Shown in pieces: positions 33,386 through 45,186 of a DNA stretch of 64,000 nt; the first letter of the stretch is position 1; every line of letters begins with the position of its first letter. Both the position numbers and the translations under genes were made by a program. This stretch comes from Phalacrocorax aristotelis (taxonomy: Eukaryota > Chordata > Aves > Suliformes > Phalacrocoracidae). The stretch is from positions 54,090,621 to 54,154,620 of the forward strand of contig NC_134280.1 in the NCBI RefSeq assembly GCF_949628215.1, written 5' to 3'. The notes below the pieces were generated by a model. The model searched no databases, was not told the origin of the DNA, and saw nothing but the letters and a program-made list of their open reading frames with translations.

Positions 33386-36300
33386 TAGCGCAAACCCTGG
33401 AAGTCCAAGGGAAGGCGATGCAGTTGCAGAGGATGCAGACCTCAAGGCACATACCTGGTTTAGTGCAGGGCTGGCATGCCATGGGTTGTCCTGGGAGCTT
33501 TGTCTCCGCTACATCTTTTTGTGGCTGGTTCCCTCTCTACGAGCGGGTGGCAAAGTAATACGGTGCTGTGGGATCTGGCTGTTCCTTCTCTCACTCCCCA
33601 AGTTGGATTCCCTCTTATTTGCCTCTCCCTCGGGGCTTGCTCCCTCCTTCCCCTGTGATGAGGTGTTGAGATATCATGCAATGACGCAGCACGATGAGAT
33701 AATTTCTCCCCCCTCCCCACCCCTTGGCTTCTTGTTTGTATTCTGTAATTAATTTATCTCCTTGCCTACAGCTTTAACTTTACTTTTAGTGTAATAACGT
33801 TCTGAGGACACTGCATTAAATTTTATTTGCTTTTAATCTTGAAAAGCAATCGTTTTATAATCTCCCTGCTAGATTCATAGCATTAATTTTGCTGCATGCG
33901 TTGAATGTGCACCACAACATAACCTAGCCGGTGGTGAACCTGCAAAGGGGGTGGCTCGATGAGCTCCCTTGGAGGAGTCCATCATGGTAATTTTACAGCC
34001 AGTTGCACTATAATAAGGCTGCCCTGCCCACAATACAGTATATATTCCTATAAAATAGAGTTAGTTGTACCTGGATCGAGCAGCGTACTTTAAACACATT
34101 TGTGTCATGCAGAACAATTAGTTCTGTGACTCAGTGCTGGGAGCTCAGCCTATGTTATATATGGGGCAGTGTTTAAGCATTTGTACATGCCACCCACAAC
34201 AGCAGTCACAATAAATCCTGCTAGTGTTTGGCATCCTGCAGACCCAAAAATAAACCAAGTGCCATATCTCCTAATGGAGCAAAGGGGGTGGAAGAGCGTG
34301 GCTAACACTGGCTTAAAGGCTTTCTAATGGTTTGCATTACATCCACCAACATAGCTATTTATTAATGAGCCAGTTTTCGAGTTTTGGACAGAAGCTGAAA
34401 GGACCTGCTACCTTGTGCCGTGGTCAGAAATGTTGCTGAATACTCTGATTACATGCAATTGTAATGCCCTTTGGTAGATGGTGGAGGCCAGGAGAAAGCT
34501 CCTTTTTTTCCTGCGCTGTGACCAGGTTGAAAAATCATCAGGTCATTCTGTACCCTTAAAAGTGACACTTACCAGCTGCTCTGCCACTTCTTGCAGGAAC
34601 TATTGGTAAAACAAGCTTGTAGGGCAGTGAGCTCCAGGTGCCCCACCTTGAGTTTCAAACAGAGTGAGCTTTGGACTGAATGAGGACAGGAGGATCAGGC
34701 ATCAAGAGATGCACTAGTACCTGACTCTTGATTAAACTTTAATTTCATAATGGTGCAGTTAAACCCACACCCTGGTGCTGTGCAGGATAGCAGGTATCTC
34801 ACTGTCCCCAGCAAGCGTGCAGTCACACGTAAAGGCATTTCAAAATGACATGGTACAAATTCTTCTAGTGTGAGCCATGAGCCACATTCTCAAACATAGT
34901 CATGACCAAATGAGCCTGAAACAAATGTTTTCCTAACAGCAAAAGCAGAAGAGGAGCTGGATGAAAGACCTGTCAGCCTGGAAATCGTAGGCAAAATTCC
35001 TGGTGAATTGGGGTCAGGGTTTGAGCCTAGAGCCAAGTAATCCAGATCTTGCAGCTCTTCTCAAAGAAAAAATGAGTCAGTTGGTCATCATTGGTATTCA
35101 AAGGGAAAATATAAACCAGGTGAAATCATTTAAGCTGACAGTGGCCAAGTGGTAGTAAGTTTTCTCTGGAAGGAAAAAAATATATCTGGAGGTGTTATGT
35201 TTATGAAGTCTTATTGCTTTCTAGATCAAATGCACTTGCTTTGCAGATGGGGGAATGGCTTTTTTTTTTTTAACTGCCAGCCTGCAAACTTAATCTAGAG
35301 CCTTTCCTTTTCATGCACCACAACCATTAAGCAAGATCTTCTGCTGACCTGCCCCTGCAGTCCTGATGAGGTCCTTGGCCCCTCCACAGTCACGCAGGAT
35401 TTGAGGCAGTTGTCACTTCACCTGAGCACAGCCGGCTGAATTTGGCAAATGATTTAATTGCCGAGGCTCAGGAGGAGTATATCCTACCACTCCCCTGGCT
35501 GTGCTGGGCGATAAATAAAAAGAAAAAAATCCTTATTTTGTCTTGAAGCAATGAGGAGAGATCCTGGGAAGAGCTGCTGAATAAATGGGTGTTGGTTTTA
35601 TTATGAGTCTCCAGGACCCAGCCAGGTAGGATGCCAGGGGGAATTTCTTCCTAATACCCTCCCTGGGGCAGTTTGACAGAGATAATCCCTTTGCTGTCTG
35701 GTAGGGCATTAGGAAAATGAGTTGGGATAGGCCCCTTTTTCTAGTGGCACTTTTTCTTTGTTTCAAGTATCCTGATTATTTACAAAATCCTCACATCCAA
35801 TCACTGCTTTGTCAGGACTGATTCTTAACCAGTTTGGATTGAAAATTTGCAAGACTTGCTTGATTTCTGGAAAAACCAGATGGTGGATCCTGGTTTTAGC
35901 ACATGGAGACTTTGATGTAGGGAGCTGTGTGTTCCAGATATGGAACATGTGAACCAGGGAGCAGAGCTCCAAGTGAGCTCTTCTTGGGTTATTTCTACCC
36001 TCTCCAGAGTGTGACAAGATTGACGAATGCCAAGGGTACTGAGAAGGTGAATGACAAGGGTCCAGCGCAAGACTATGCAGGCATTGTTGTGTATGCTAGC
36101 CTTGCATTTGGCCTTAGGAATGGCATAGAACTAGGCAGCAGCATCAAAGCAAAAAGCGTCAAAAACAAATATCGTGACAGTAAATGTTTAGCGCATCCTG
36201 GTCACAGCCACCATCCGGCCCTCCCGTGAGCCACAGCCAGCTCTGGTTACTCTTGTCCTTTAGCAAGTTTAGAAGCACTTATTCCCTCTCTGTGCTCTCT

Positions 36301-39300
36301 CCAGGACATAAATGCTTTTGCCACTCTTTGCGGAAGGGTCTGGGTCTCTCCTCTGGTGGCAAGTCCACAGCAAATGCTAATACATTTGCTCAATGACAAA
36401 GAGTGAGGGGGGTTTCAAGCCTGCGATCATCATGGGCACAAGCTTTAAAAATAATTTTAAAGTATTTTTAAAAACTAACTAGTTCTTAGGGTTTTTCTCT
36501 TAGGAAAACTTCTGTGTCCCACTCATGCCCTACTTTACATTGTTCCTGATGCCAGAGTTGGATCCTAACAGTGTGCAAAGTTTGCTCTGATTCTTTACAG
36601 AGAGAAAAAATTCATTCATAGCTCCTGGTGTTGTTCCAAAATAATTCTGAGGAATTATTGTAAGCAATGTGTTTTTAAGAGAGCACTTTAAAGACACAAT
36701 TGAGCAGGTTTGGAGTTTTTTTGTGTGTGTGTCAGACATACCTGCAGCATGTTACAAATGCATCATCACCCTTTGCTCTGAAGAAATGCCATGCCTATAC
36801 AGATTGAACTGGAAAGAAGAGAAGTGAATGGTACCAGGCAAGTGCTGGCCTCTTAACTGCAAAGTTTCAGATGTATTTGAAGTGGGACTTATTCATATGA
36901 TAGATAGAGTAGATTGACTGTAGGGATGTGTCTTCTAAACTTTTCCACCTCTTATCTATCTGTTCATGCTACAGTGGTATTCAGTGCTCAACACTAGTTT
37001 AACTGAATTACCTTGAAAATTTTCCCCAAACTGCTGTGAATATTCCTGATATCCCACTCAAGAGCCATTAGTGAGTCCCCACTACAACCTCCACGCTAAG
37101 GAGCCGGCGAGGAAATTCCACCTCCAGCAAAGGAGGTTTGATTTCTTTTTGTCTCAGGTGAATTCAAGTGAAGGGTGATTGGGAAGGCCAGGGGGAAGCA
37201 GTGAAGGGTCTCCAAAGTCTTCTGGTGGTTGAACAAAAAGCCAGCAGTCTTGGGACTGTCACCCCTCTTGTATTCCTAATGAAAATCAAGATTGTAAGCG
37301 TTCTCCCCAAGCAGGCTTGGCTATAGCCTTTATTGCTGATGCAGGGCTGGCAAAGCAAATACTGCCAGCAAATACTGCTAGTATCTTCTAGACCTTTAAA
37401 AACTGCATTTTTCCCAGGTGAGTTGAATGAGAGGCAGGAGGAGTATGCAATCTGCTCCAACTTGTAACTGCAAACTCGGGAATTTGCTCTGGCCATACAA
37501 ATCCCATTCCAGACTTGAGCTGAAATCAAGTTGTGTTTGTTAGAGGGAAAAAATTACAGGCTAAAGACCTTGGGTGAGGCTTTGAAAGGCATTTAGAGTC
37601 CAGATATATTAAGAGATGTCCAGCCACCTTTGGGATTTGACCACCTCTGAGCTGCTGATAAATCCAGCCCTGTGTGACTGTGGATACCTTTGTCCCACCT
37701 CTTCTGTCCAAGGGCAGCAAATATCTGCAATGTAGGATTGTCTCCCAGTCGCATGGCAGACATAGCCAGCTGGGCACAGGGGTAGCCGTCACCTTCCCTC
37801 CACATCCCACATTGGCTCCACACAGGTCCTGAATCCACATGGAGAAACCAGCCAGCCAAATGGAGCAAGGCTGGGAGGGTACGCACGTCTCCCCTGGCCC
37901 TGAGCAGGTAAGGGTTTGTCTGAGGATGTAACACAGACTCTCCTCTGTGTGGGGAAGCTGTGGCTGGGATGTGCAATGTTTTACAGACACATGCTTTGCC
38001 CTTCTTTAATTGCTTTATACAGAAACATACATTAGCAGACACACTGAATACACAGCCGTATTTTGTTTGTGCTGTGTATAGCTTCGTCGGAAGGCTAACC
38101 GACAGAGTGATTCTTGTTACATTGTGTTGCTGGTGGTCTCCCGAATCCTCGAGAGTTATAAATCAGGCAATTGTTTGATTCTGACACAGGAAAATGTTTT
38201 GGTAAATGCAGGAGGCTCAAGACTAGCCGAAAACGTCTGGGGCTCCCATTGTGTGCAGAATGTAATGTGTGCAGAGGAAATCTGCGGCATTCCTACAGCA
38301 AACCACAACAAGAAGCTCCATACAGCCCCAATCAGTTACAATTCTCATATAAATTATAATGGCTTAAATGTTATTTAAATGATAAACAGCTTTTGCATTC
38401 CAGACATTACTGCGATTCCAGAAGGTGGCTGTATAATACCAGCTGAATGAAATATTGCATATTGCAGGCTAAGTATGAGGCTTTATTTGTGTGTGTGTTT
38501 GTCACATCTAGCGTATTTTTTTGGCTATAAACCTTGGACTTTTAACACATTGTGTGTATCTTGGAGCCCAGCGCTTCATCCATTATCCAGCAGCGAGTAG
38601 TCTGAAGGTTGGTCACGCCAACATGCCAGTAAGCTGAAGACGCAACCACAGAGGCGCCAGAACTATCCATCACTTCTGGGCCGTCACCATCCCTTATTAA
38701 TGTATGCAGTTTTGCCTGGACCCTGCTCAGCAGCAGATGATATAATCACTCCTTTATTCACAGTTTCCTACACAGATGGCCATGTCGTGCTTACTTAAAG
38801 CAAGTGTGGCTTGACCATTAGGAAGAAGAATGGCAAGTCTGGGGGAGATCATCCCTTGCTCAGGAGAGAGCTCACCCAACAGTCATGGGCTTTCACTATG
38901 GGAAGAGTAATTTTTTTCTTACTAGTTCATCAGTGTCCTAGCGTAGCAGACCACTAGAGGCTGGTGGCACTTGCTGGCTTTTGATGCCTTCACTTGAAGA
39001 AGAAGGTCAGAGGCTGCTTTCTGGGCAGCACAGCAGCCCTTCTCCACTGCATGGCAGCAGCTTATTGAAATTTGAGGGATTTCTGTTTGCCCAGGAGAGA
39101 TTTTAGAGCAGAGGTAGGCTGCAGCCACGGTAGCACCTGGGAGATGACCCTGGAGGTGGTCCTCTGACTGAGCTGAAATATGTCCTAAGCAAGGTGCCAC
39201 TTGGTGTGAGCAGGCATGAGAGGCTCCAGCGAGGTCCTGCTGGAGCCAATGAGTCTGGGTGGGTACAAAGAACTGAGCTTTTTCTTCCTATTTGGTCATG

Positions 39301-39469
39301 TTATTCTTGGTGTAACTCTTCTGAATTCAGGCCACGGGATTTTTCCAAAACTCTTTTACAATTGACACAGTCTCTGCCCCATCTGCATATTTTGTTGTCA
39401 AATTCCAGCGTTCAGAAATGTTCTCTTTTAGTTTAATTTTTCTAGAATATTAGAGGGGAGAAACTGCCC
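33386..39469. other. No gene seen
   Basis: Unique-looking DNA with no recognised exon or transposon. A poly-T tract lies near 35261-35271. Dense AT motifs at 33880-34350 and 38130-38660 are noted as possible regulatory DNA. Confidence 0.4.
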
Positions 39470-39625
39470 TGTGGTTAAACAATGGGACTGGCATCCAAAG
39501 GATGATGGAGTCTGACTCCAGCCTCTTCCACAGACTTCCTCTGTGATTTCAGGCAAGTCATTGAACCCCTCTGTCTGCCAGGGTCCCATCTGCAAGACAA
39601 AGAGGATCTAATTATTTTCCATCAT
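39470..39625 (+). mobile_element. MIR-like SINE fragment
   Basis: The order of phrases matches the MIR core and tail: GACTCCAGCCTCTTCCA, then CTGTGATTTCAGGCAAGTCA, then TTGAACCCCTCTGTCTGCC and CATCTGCAAGACAAAG. The copy is diverged, as expected of an element older than the bird-mammal split. Confidence 0.7.
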
Positions 39626-42600
39626 CTGAGCCTCAACCTCTTTTTGTGTTTGCAGGGCACCAAACAGGGCCTTGATATTAGTTAGGGCTTTGGGGCTTTA
39701 CCATTAAAAAGTTAATAGTAACCAGCCATATTTCAGATAAAATGTGATTTGCAGTTTAATATGCTAAGTAACAAAGACTTTACCAAAAGAATGAACAATA
39801 GCCTTTTCCATTTCACAAAATAATTTGCCAGGCAGAATAAGCGCACCAGCATTTTTATAAAAACAAATTATAAATAATTGCTTTTTGCAATTTAATACAC
39901 ACATAGAAAGAGCCAAAAGAGTTCAGCAGCCACTGGGAATCTGATTTCATTGCCGATTTGGACTGTCTCCGTAGTTTTTATGAAAATCCCCGAAGACTGT
40001 GCTATTTTGTAAACTAAACATGGCTTTTTTTGCTGGCCATGTGGAGTCTTTTTCCATTCATTAGTGAACTGCTTTTTTTGTGAACACAATTAGACAAAGG
40101 AATAAATCAGTCAACAAACATGGGACATAATTTTGGCAATATGGGTCTGTCTATGCTTAACTGTATAAATCTCTCACCAAACCACAAATGAGACCGGTTC
40201 TCTTAGGGTCAGGGTCAGGGGAAGAGAGGGATCAGGCCAGATCCTGTGGATTTGACAGCTCACGCCAACCATGGCTGGTGTTGAGCGGTTTCCCTCATTA
40301 TGGCAATTCAGCATTCCCGCTATTGGGAAATTGCTTCAGGATATTTCTTCCCTTTCCTCTCTCATATTTCAGAGCATAAGAAACATCACCAGGATGATAG
40401 CTCCCTGAGGGCTGTGTCTCTGTAAAGGGTTTTTATGTCTACCCTTGCCTGAATATCTGCATGCCTCACTGGTTTTGGTGCAATGCTCTTGCAAGGAAAG
40501 GAAGGTATGCTCATAACTATTCATCTTGCACCTCACATCCCCCCTGGCACCCACCAGCATGCAGCCCATAGAAATGCAGTTTCTCTTTGCAAGGAGAAAT
40601 GAAAGCTTTGTTGGACCCAAGAGACAGTGATTCTCTCCCCAGCATGCCCATCCAGCTGTCCTGCCTGCCATAGGTATGGGTGCATACCCCCAAGGGCAAG
40701 GTGAGTGACCTGTGCTGGAGCGGGATTTGGTTCATCCTACTGGGATTTTTGTGTAGCTGGAGAGACCTGCCAGCGCGCATTCATAGAGGATTTGAGGCCT
40801 GAGAGATGCCCTTCATCACTGGGCAGCACATCTGCACTTCTATCCCTCTTCAAGGCTCTTTTGAGGCTGTGAGGCTTCTTTCGACCGCTGCAGACAGGTG
40901 AATCCCACCCAGAGTACCTCATGTTGCTAGAGATCATATTAAGCTTCCTCTGCAAAAAATACACATTGAGAGAAGGATTCAGGATTTATTTTCCCACAAT
41001 TTATCCTTTTTCAACCAACATTTTCAACTGCTGGTATTGCTGTGGGTGGATTTCCTTTCCTCATCCATATGCCCTTTCAGCTGGCCTTGCTTCCTGTGTC
41101 CAGGAATTTATGAAGAGATTTCTGCCCAAGTAATATAAACAGTAAGTCTTTATAAGTTTTTTTTTTGGTCAATATGTTCCCAGGTTTCCCACTCTGTTTT
41201 TCCAGAGATCACCAGATAAATAGGCCTCAGGAAAGGTATACCAGGAAGGCAACTATAAATACTCCAAAAATATTGAGAATAAGTGTCAAGACTTAATGCA
41301 TAGCTAATGGCCTAATCTACAGTTTCATCACAAGGCATTTATCTCCTTGCATGCTTTCACTGTAGTCTCCCTGAAATATCTGTTCATTTAAAGTTTATTT
41401 ATCCTACCCAAGAAAAATAATTTCCTATTCATAACCTATTCCTTCCCAGTTTTTGAATTAATCTTTATTTTTTAAAAGTGGCTTGTCAGTATCTGAGCGC
41501 TGCCAGTGTTGTAGTTTAAAACTGAGCCAGGAGCCTTTAGATAAAAATGCACCACCAGCCTATTCTATCTGTCATTAATGGTGCATTATCACTGAACTGG
41601 CCCCTAGCTGGATGACTACAAATGCAGTGTTCAGTGGGCACAGCTGGGAACAGAGTTAATCTCCATCATACTTCGGTTCCTGCAGACATTTTCAGACGGG
41701 AGGAGGAAGATATGCTTGCTGCCAGTCACACTGGCTGTTTTTCCATTGGTGCTCATGCTGCCACATTTAGTCCCTACATAGACTGATTCATGGGGCAAGA
41801 TTTTAAAGATCAGGTGCTGAAAGTCAGGGAAGTCCAACTTCCTGGACAGAAGACCTTGCAGGACACCAGGATGATTTGGGGCTGCCAACATCTTCCAAGT
41901 TTGGTGGTCATCCAAACAAGCTCATCCCAGCATCCTTGGGGCCAGGGCAGTATGGACATTGCTTGGCTCATGGCTTGTAAAGGTGGCTTAAAACTGCCAC
42001 CCTCTTCCCTTTGTCCTGTCCATGCCAAAGTGCAGGGATAGGGAGATAAATGATCCTGCCCAAAGAAACTATTGCTAGAAGAGGATTGCTGAGTTGGGCC
42101 CAGGGCACTTTCTTACTTGCAGCGTGACCTGGGACGCTAAGGAGCACGCTTGGACCCTGACCCATCAGGTGGCATCCAGTGATGCACAGGGACTGAGTCC
42201 AGTGATCATAGCTCATTCTCTGTGTTCATCTCCACACCAGGCACCGAGTTTAGGTCCCCACTTCTCAGAACTGTCTTCTGCCCCAGAGGCTGAAAACTGA
42301 AGTTTTGGGGGAGGGGTTGTTTGTTTGTTTGTTTGTTTGTACACTCCATTTCCCTTGTCAATGCCAGTAAAAAGAAGCTAAATTTGAGTGAGAGCATGTG
42401 GCTGGTTAGCTGTCTGCACTGCATGCCCCGGGCAGGACAGGGCTCGTATCTGGTAGAGGGTAGCTGCGTCTGCAAGTCATTGCTTCCCTCAGTCGCCTTG
42501 CTGGGATCTGTTTTCAGTTGCTGCTGAGACAAACTCACCAGTCAAAATATTGATGCTTTTCAAGTCCAAGTCAGCAAGTTTCCCGTAAGCAGTGTTTTAC

Positions 42601-43299
42601 ATTGCATTTGCATGAGTTGCTTTTTTGGTTGTCTCAAAACCTCCATAAACAGAGTTCTGTCATTAATTTTACTCTTCTGTTCAATGCTGGTAATTTGTAC
42701 ATTGTGCCTGTCCAGTGCAAACCAGGGAGTGATGATGTTGGTGCTGTGCTGCAGGACACTCAAAGTGCAGGCAAATCCATTGTTTCATGCTGAGATGAAC
42801 CAAATGTTGAGCACTGATCCTTTACTGAATTGGGATACATGCTGGGTAATCTTCCTTCTTCGGTACAAATAGCACTTCTAGGGCATTGTAAGTTGGGTTT
42901 GTTTGAAGGCTGGTATCACTCTAGGAAAATAATTCTTTAAAGGTGCTTTTTTTACTCATGCTCTGGCTGAGTTTGTGAAAGGTTGTTTCTGTGCAGCCTC
43001 CAGCAGTACGGTACCTGCCCATTAAACCTTTGGCCTTCCCCCTCCTTCGCTAGGAGGTAGAGCCTGGCAGCCCTCACCAAATCCTGGGATTCTGCAGCGC
43101 ATGTGTTGAATGAAACGGTGTGCCTGGAGATCTTACAGTTCTCTCTCCTTGGGCTTGGTTGGAAACCTGGGAGCCCTGACAACTCTGGATCCAAGCCAGC
43201 AAGCGTCTGCATATGTCCCTGTATTGATGTGCCTGTGGCAGCCTTCTCAGTGAGTCAAGCCTCTGTTTCTGAACAGAGGTGTTACTAAGTTAGAGGGAC
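39626..43299. other. No gene seen
   Basis: No recognised exon or transposon, apart from the TTTG simple repeat at 42317-42340. Confidence 0.45.
42317..42340 (+). repeat. (TTGT)n microsatellite, 6 units
   Basis: A perfect TTGT tetranucleotide run. Confidence 0.92.
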
Positions 43300-44067
43300 T
43301 GGCTGACATGGTCAATGACGGAGCCTCAGGCTGGAGGCTCTGCATGAAATGTGAGAGCTGGACCAACCAAAACCTCAAGGTATTCAACAAGTTGAAAGTG
43401 GCAAAAATTTGCCCTAAGCTCTGGACAGAATATCTACCTGCATCAATGCTGACTGGATGTGTAGCAACCCTAGTGTGAGGACTGTGGGTGATGGTGGTTC
43501 TGCGTGAGCCAATGCTGCATGCTTATCAGGAATAAGGCAAACCATGTAATAGGTCATTTGAGGAGGAGCGTGACCAGGACATCCAGGGAAGTTGTTACTC
43601 CCCTTTGCTTGTTGCTGGTGAGGCTGACCCAGTGTTGGGCCTCCCAGTTCCAGAGTGTTGTAGACAAACTGGATTGGACCTGGGGGAGGGCTACCAAGAA
43701 GGACAGGGGTCTAGAGTCCATCATCTTTGAAAGAGGTGGAGGGAATTGGGCTTGTTCAGCCTAGCAAAGAGGAGGATGGGGTGATCTAACAGCCACCTGT
43801 AACTATTTGAAGATCCAGAGACAATGCAGCCAGTCTCTTCTTGGTAGTGGTAGCTGGTACCATGAGGGACAAAAGCCATAGCTTGAGAAATTTGGATTGG
43901 ACACTAGGAAAAACTTCTTTCCTAGAAACTCAGGGTAGGAGCAAATCTCTTTTCTTGGAGATTTCAAAGTTTGTCTAGAAAAAGCCACAGCTGAGCTGAT
44001 ATGTTCAAGCAGGAGACTAGATGAGATCTCCTGAGGTCCTTTCCTACCAGAAGTTGTGTGATTCTGC
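43300..44067 (+). mobile_element. CR1 LINE 3' region, old copy
   Basis: Sequence similar to the CR1 3' coding end and UTR runs left to right, including AAGGTATTCAACAAG, GGAGCGTGACCAGGAC, GGCTTGTTCAGCCTAGCAAAG and the terminal GAGGTCCTTTCCTACC ending in GTGTGATTCTGC. Its orientation is plus, unlike the three other CR1 copies in the window. It has more changes than the copy at 50.5 kb, so it is older. No intact frame remains. Confidence 0.85.
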
Positions 44068-44149
44068 AAAATTGTGGCACTGGGATCTCTGCTTTCTTTT
44101 TCTCTTTAAAATAAAGATAATACTCAACTGGACTTCCAGGCTTCAACAA

Positions 44150-44222
44150 GTAAGAAAACAAACTCCCAAGCAAACAAGCAAACAGACAAACAAAACATTA
44201 TGTAAACAAACAAATAAACAAA
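44150..44222 (+). repeat. A-rich (CAAA)n-type simple repeat
   Basis: Repeated AAACAAGC, AAACAGAC and AAACAAAT units, imperfect. It lies about 80 bases after the CR1 terminus and is probably independent of it. Confidence 0.7.
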
Positions 44223-44977
44223 GGATGAATGGGTGTTGTTTATTTACTTCCACTGTTTGCAGTCAGCCTCATGAACTGTATAGATTTAATACTTTTTTAA
44301 AAAATGTTTTTTGTATTGGCTGGTAATTTGTAGTCTGAGTGGAGTCACATGTGAACGTTTGCTAGCTCAGTCTTGCTAAATTTGCAGCACCTGGTGAAAG
44401 AGAGAAAATGGCTCAGCTAGAGGTGTTGATAAGAGCAGCTCTAACTGTATATAAGATCTATGCTTGTTCTAGGATATGTATAAATCTACTGCAAGAAGCA
44501 TCAGGACTTGGAAAATCTGTTTTGCCATAAGCTTCACTTGCAACCTCCAAAAATAAATTGAAGAGCCTTTCATGAAGAATTAAAATAAGTTGTCTCTTCT
44601 GAGCCACCAGAGGCAGTAGAACTGAAACAGTTAAAGAGTTGCAGAGTTTGTCATGTGTTTTTGTTTGGGGCAATGTCCACTTTCACTCCACTGTGACTCT
44701 CAAGCTGGTCTTTGTTGTGATGGTACTTGAAGCAATAAGCCCACCTGGGACAAGGCTGAAGAATAAGGTCTGTGGTTTGATGCATGGTTACCTCTGATCC
44801 TGCCTGGCAAGTAAGTAAAGGGGAGGAAAAGAAAAAACAAACAAAGAAAGCAAAAAATATCCCTGGCATGCTGACTCAGCACCTTTCACAATGTAAGCTT
44901 TGAACTGTACACACAGGTTCTGCACCTTACCTATGCTCCATGTTCCTAGCTAGAAAGCATCTTTGTGTCATTTTCAG

Positions 44978-45186
44978 CCTGTCAGCCTGCAGTAAGTCAT
45001 TCTATGAGCGCTATGAATGCAAAAGCCAGCTCTGGAGGTGAGGAAGAAGCCTTGGGAATCAGGAGCAAGACCCTAGGGGAGAGCAGCTGCTTGGGAGAGG
45101 TCAAGAGGGAACGAGCAATCCTTGCTGCCTACCTGATTGCAACCCTAGAGCTGACCTTCCTCTTCATGCAGATGGGAGTCATGCCT
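44978..45186 (+). CDS. SLC22A18: SLC22A18 first coding exon
   Basis: The acceptor is CATTTTCAG (AG at 44976-44977) and the donor CCT|GTGAGT follows at 45187. The chosen start is the ATG at 45004, giving 61 codons; bases 44978-45003 are 5' UTR. A further in-frame ATG lies upstream at 44965, but in the intron side of the acceptor. Residues 38-61 ([20 protein letters not shown] and on to VMP) are TM helix 1 and match human SLC22A18 TM1, ILLTYVLAATELTCLFMQ. The preceding 35 residues are a hydrophilic cytosolic N-terminus rich in Ser, Gly and Glu, and are poorly conserved. Confidence 0.88.

Larger units (their letters stand above)
31644..44977 (+). other. Possible SLC22A18 intron 1 / intergenic stretch
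   Basis: About 13 kb with two CR1 copies, one MIR-like SINE, a TTTG simple repeat and no recognised coding exon. If the island-edge donor at 31644 pairs with the acceptor at 44977, this is the first intron. Stretches at about 33880-34350 and 38130-38660 are rich in AT motifs (TATATA, TTAATG, ATTAAT) inside moderately complex unique sequence and could be conserved elements. Confidence 0.4.

Noticed and set aside
33361-33410. tRNA-like A box (GGCTTAGCTCAATGGTAGCGC)
   Set aside because: On the minus strand it reads as the conserved CR1 ORF2 block AKPLS joined to the GEVPSDW block, so it is LINE sequence. No B box or acceptor stem is present.
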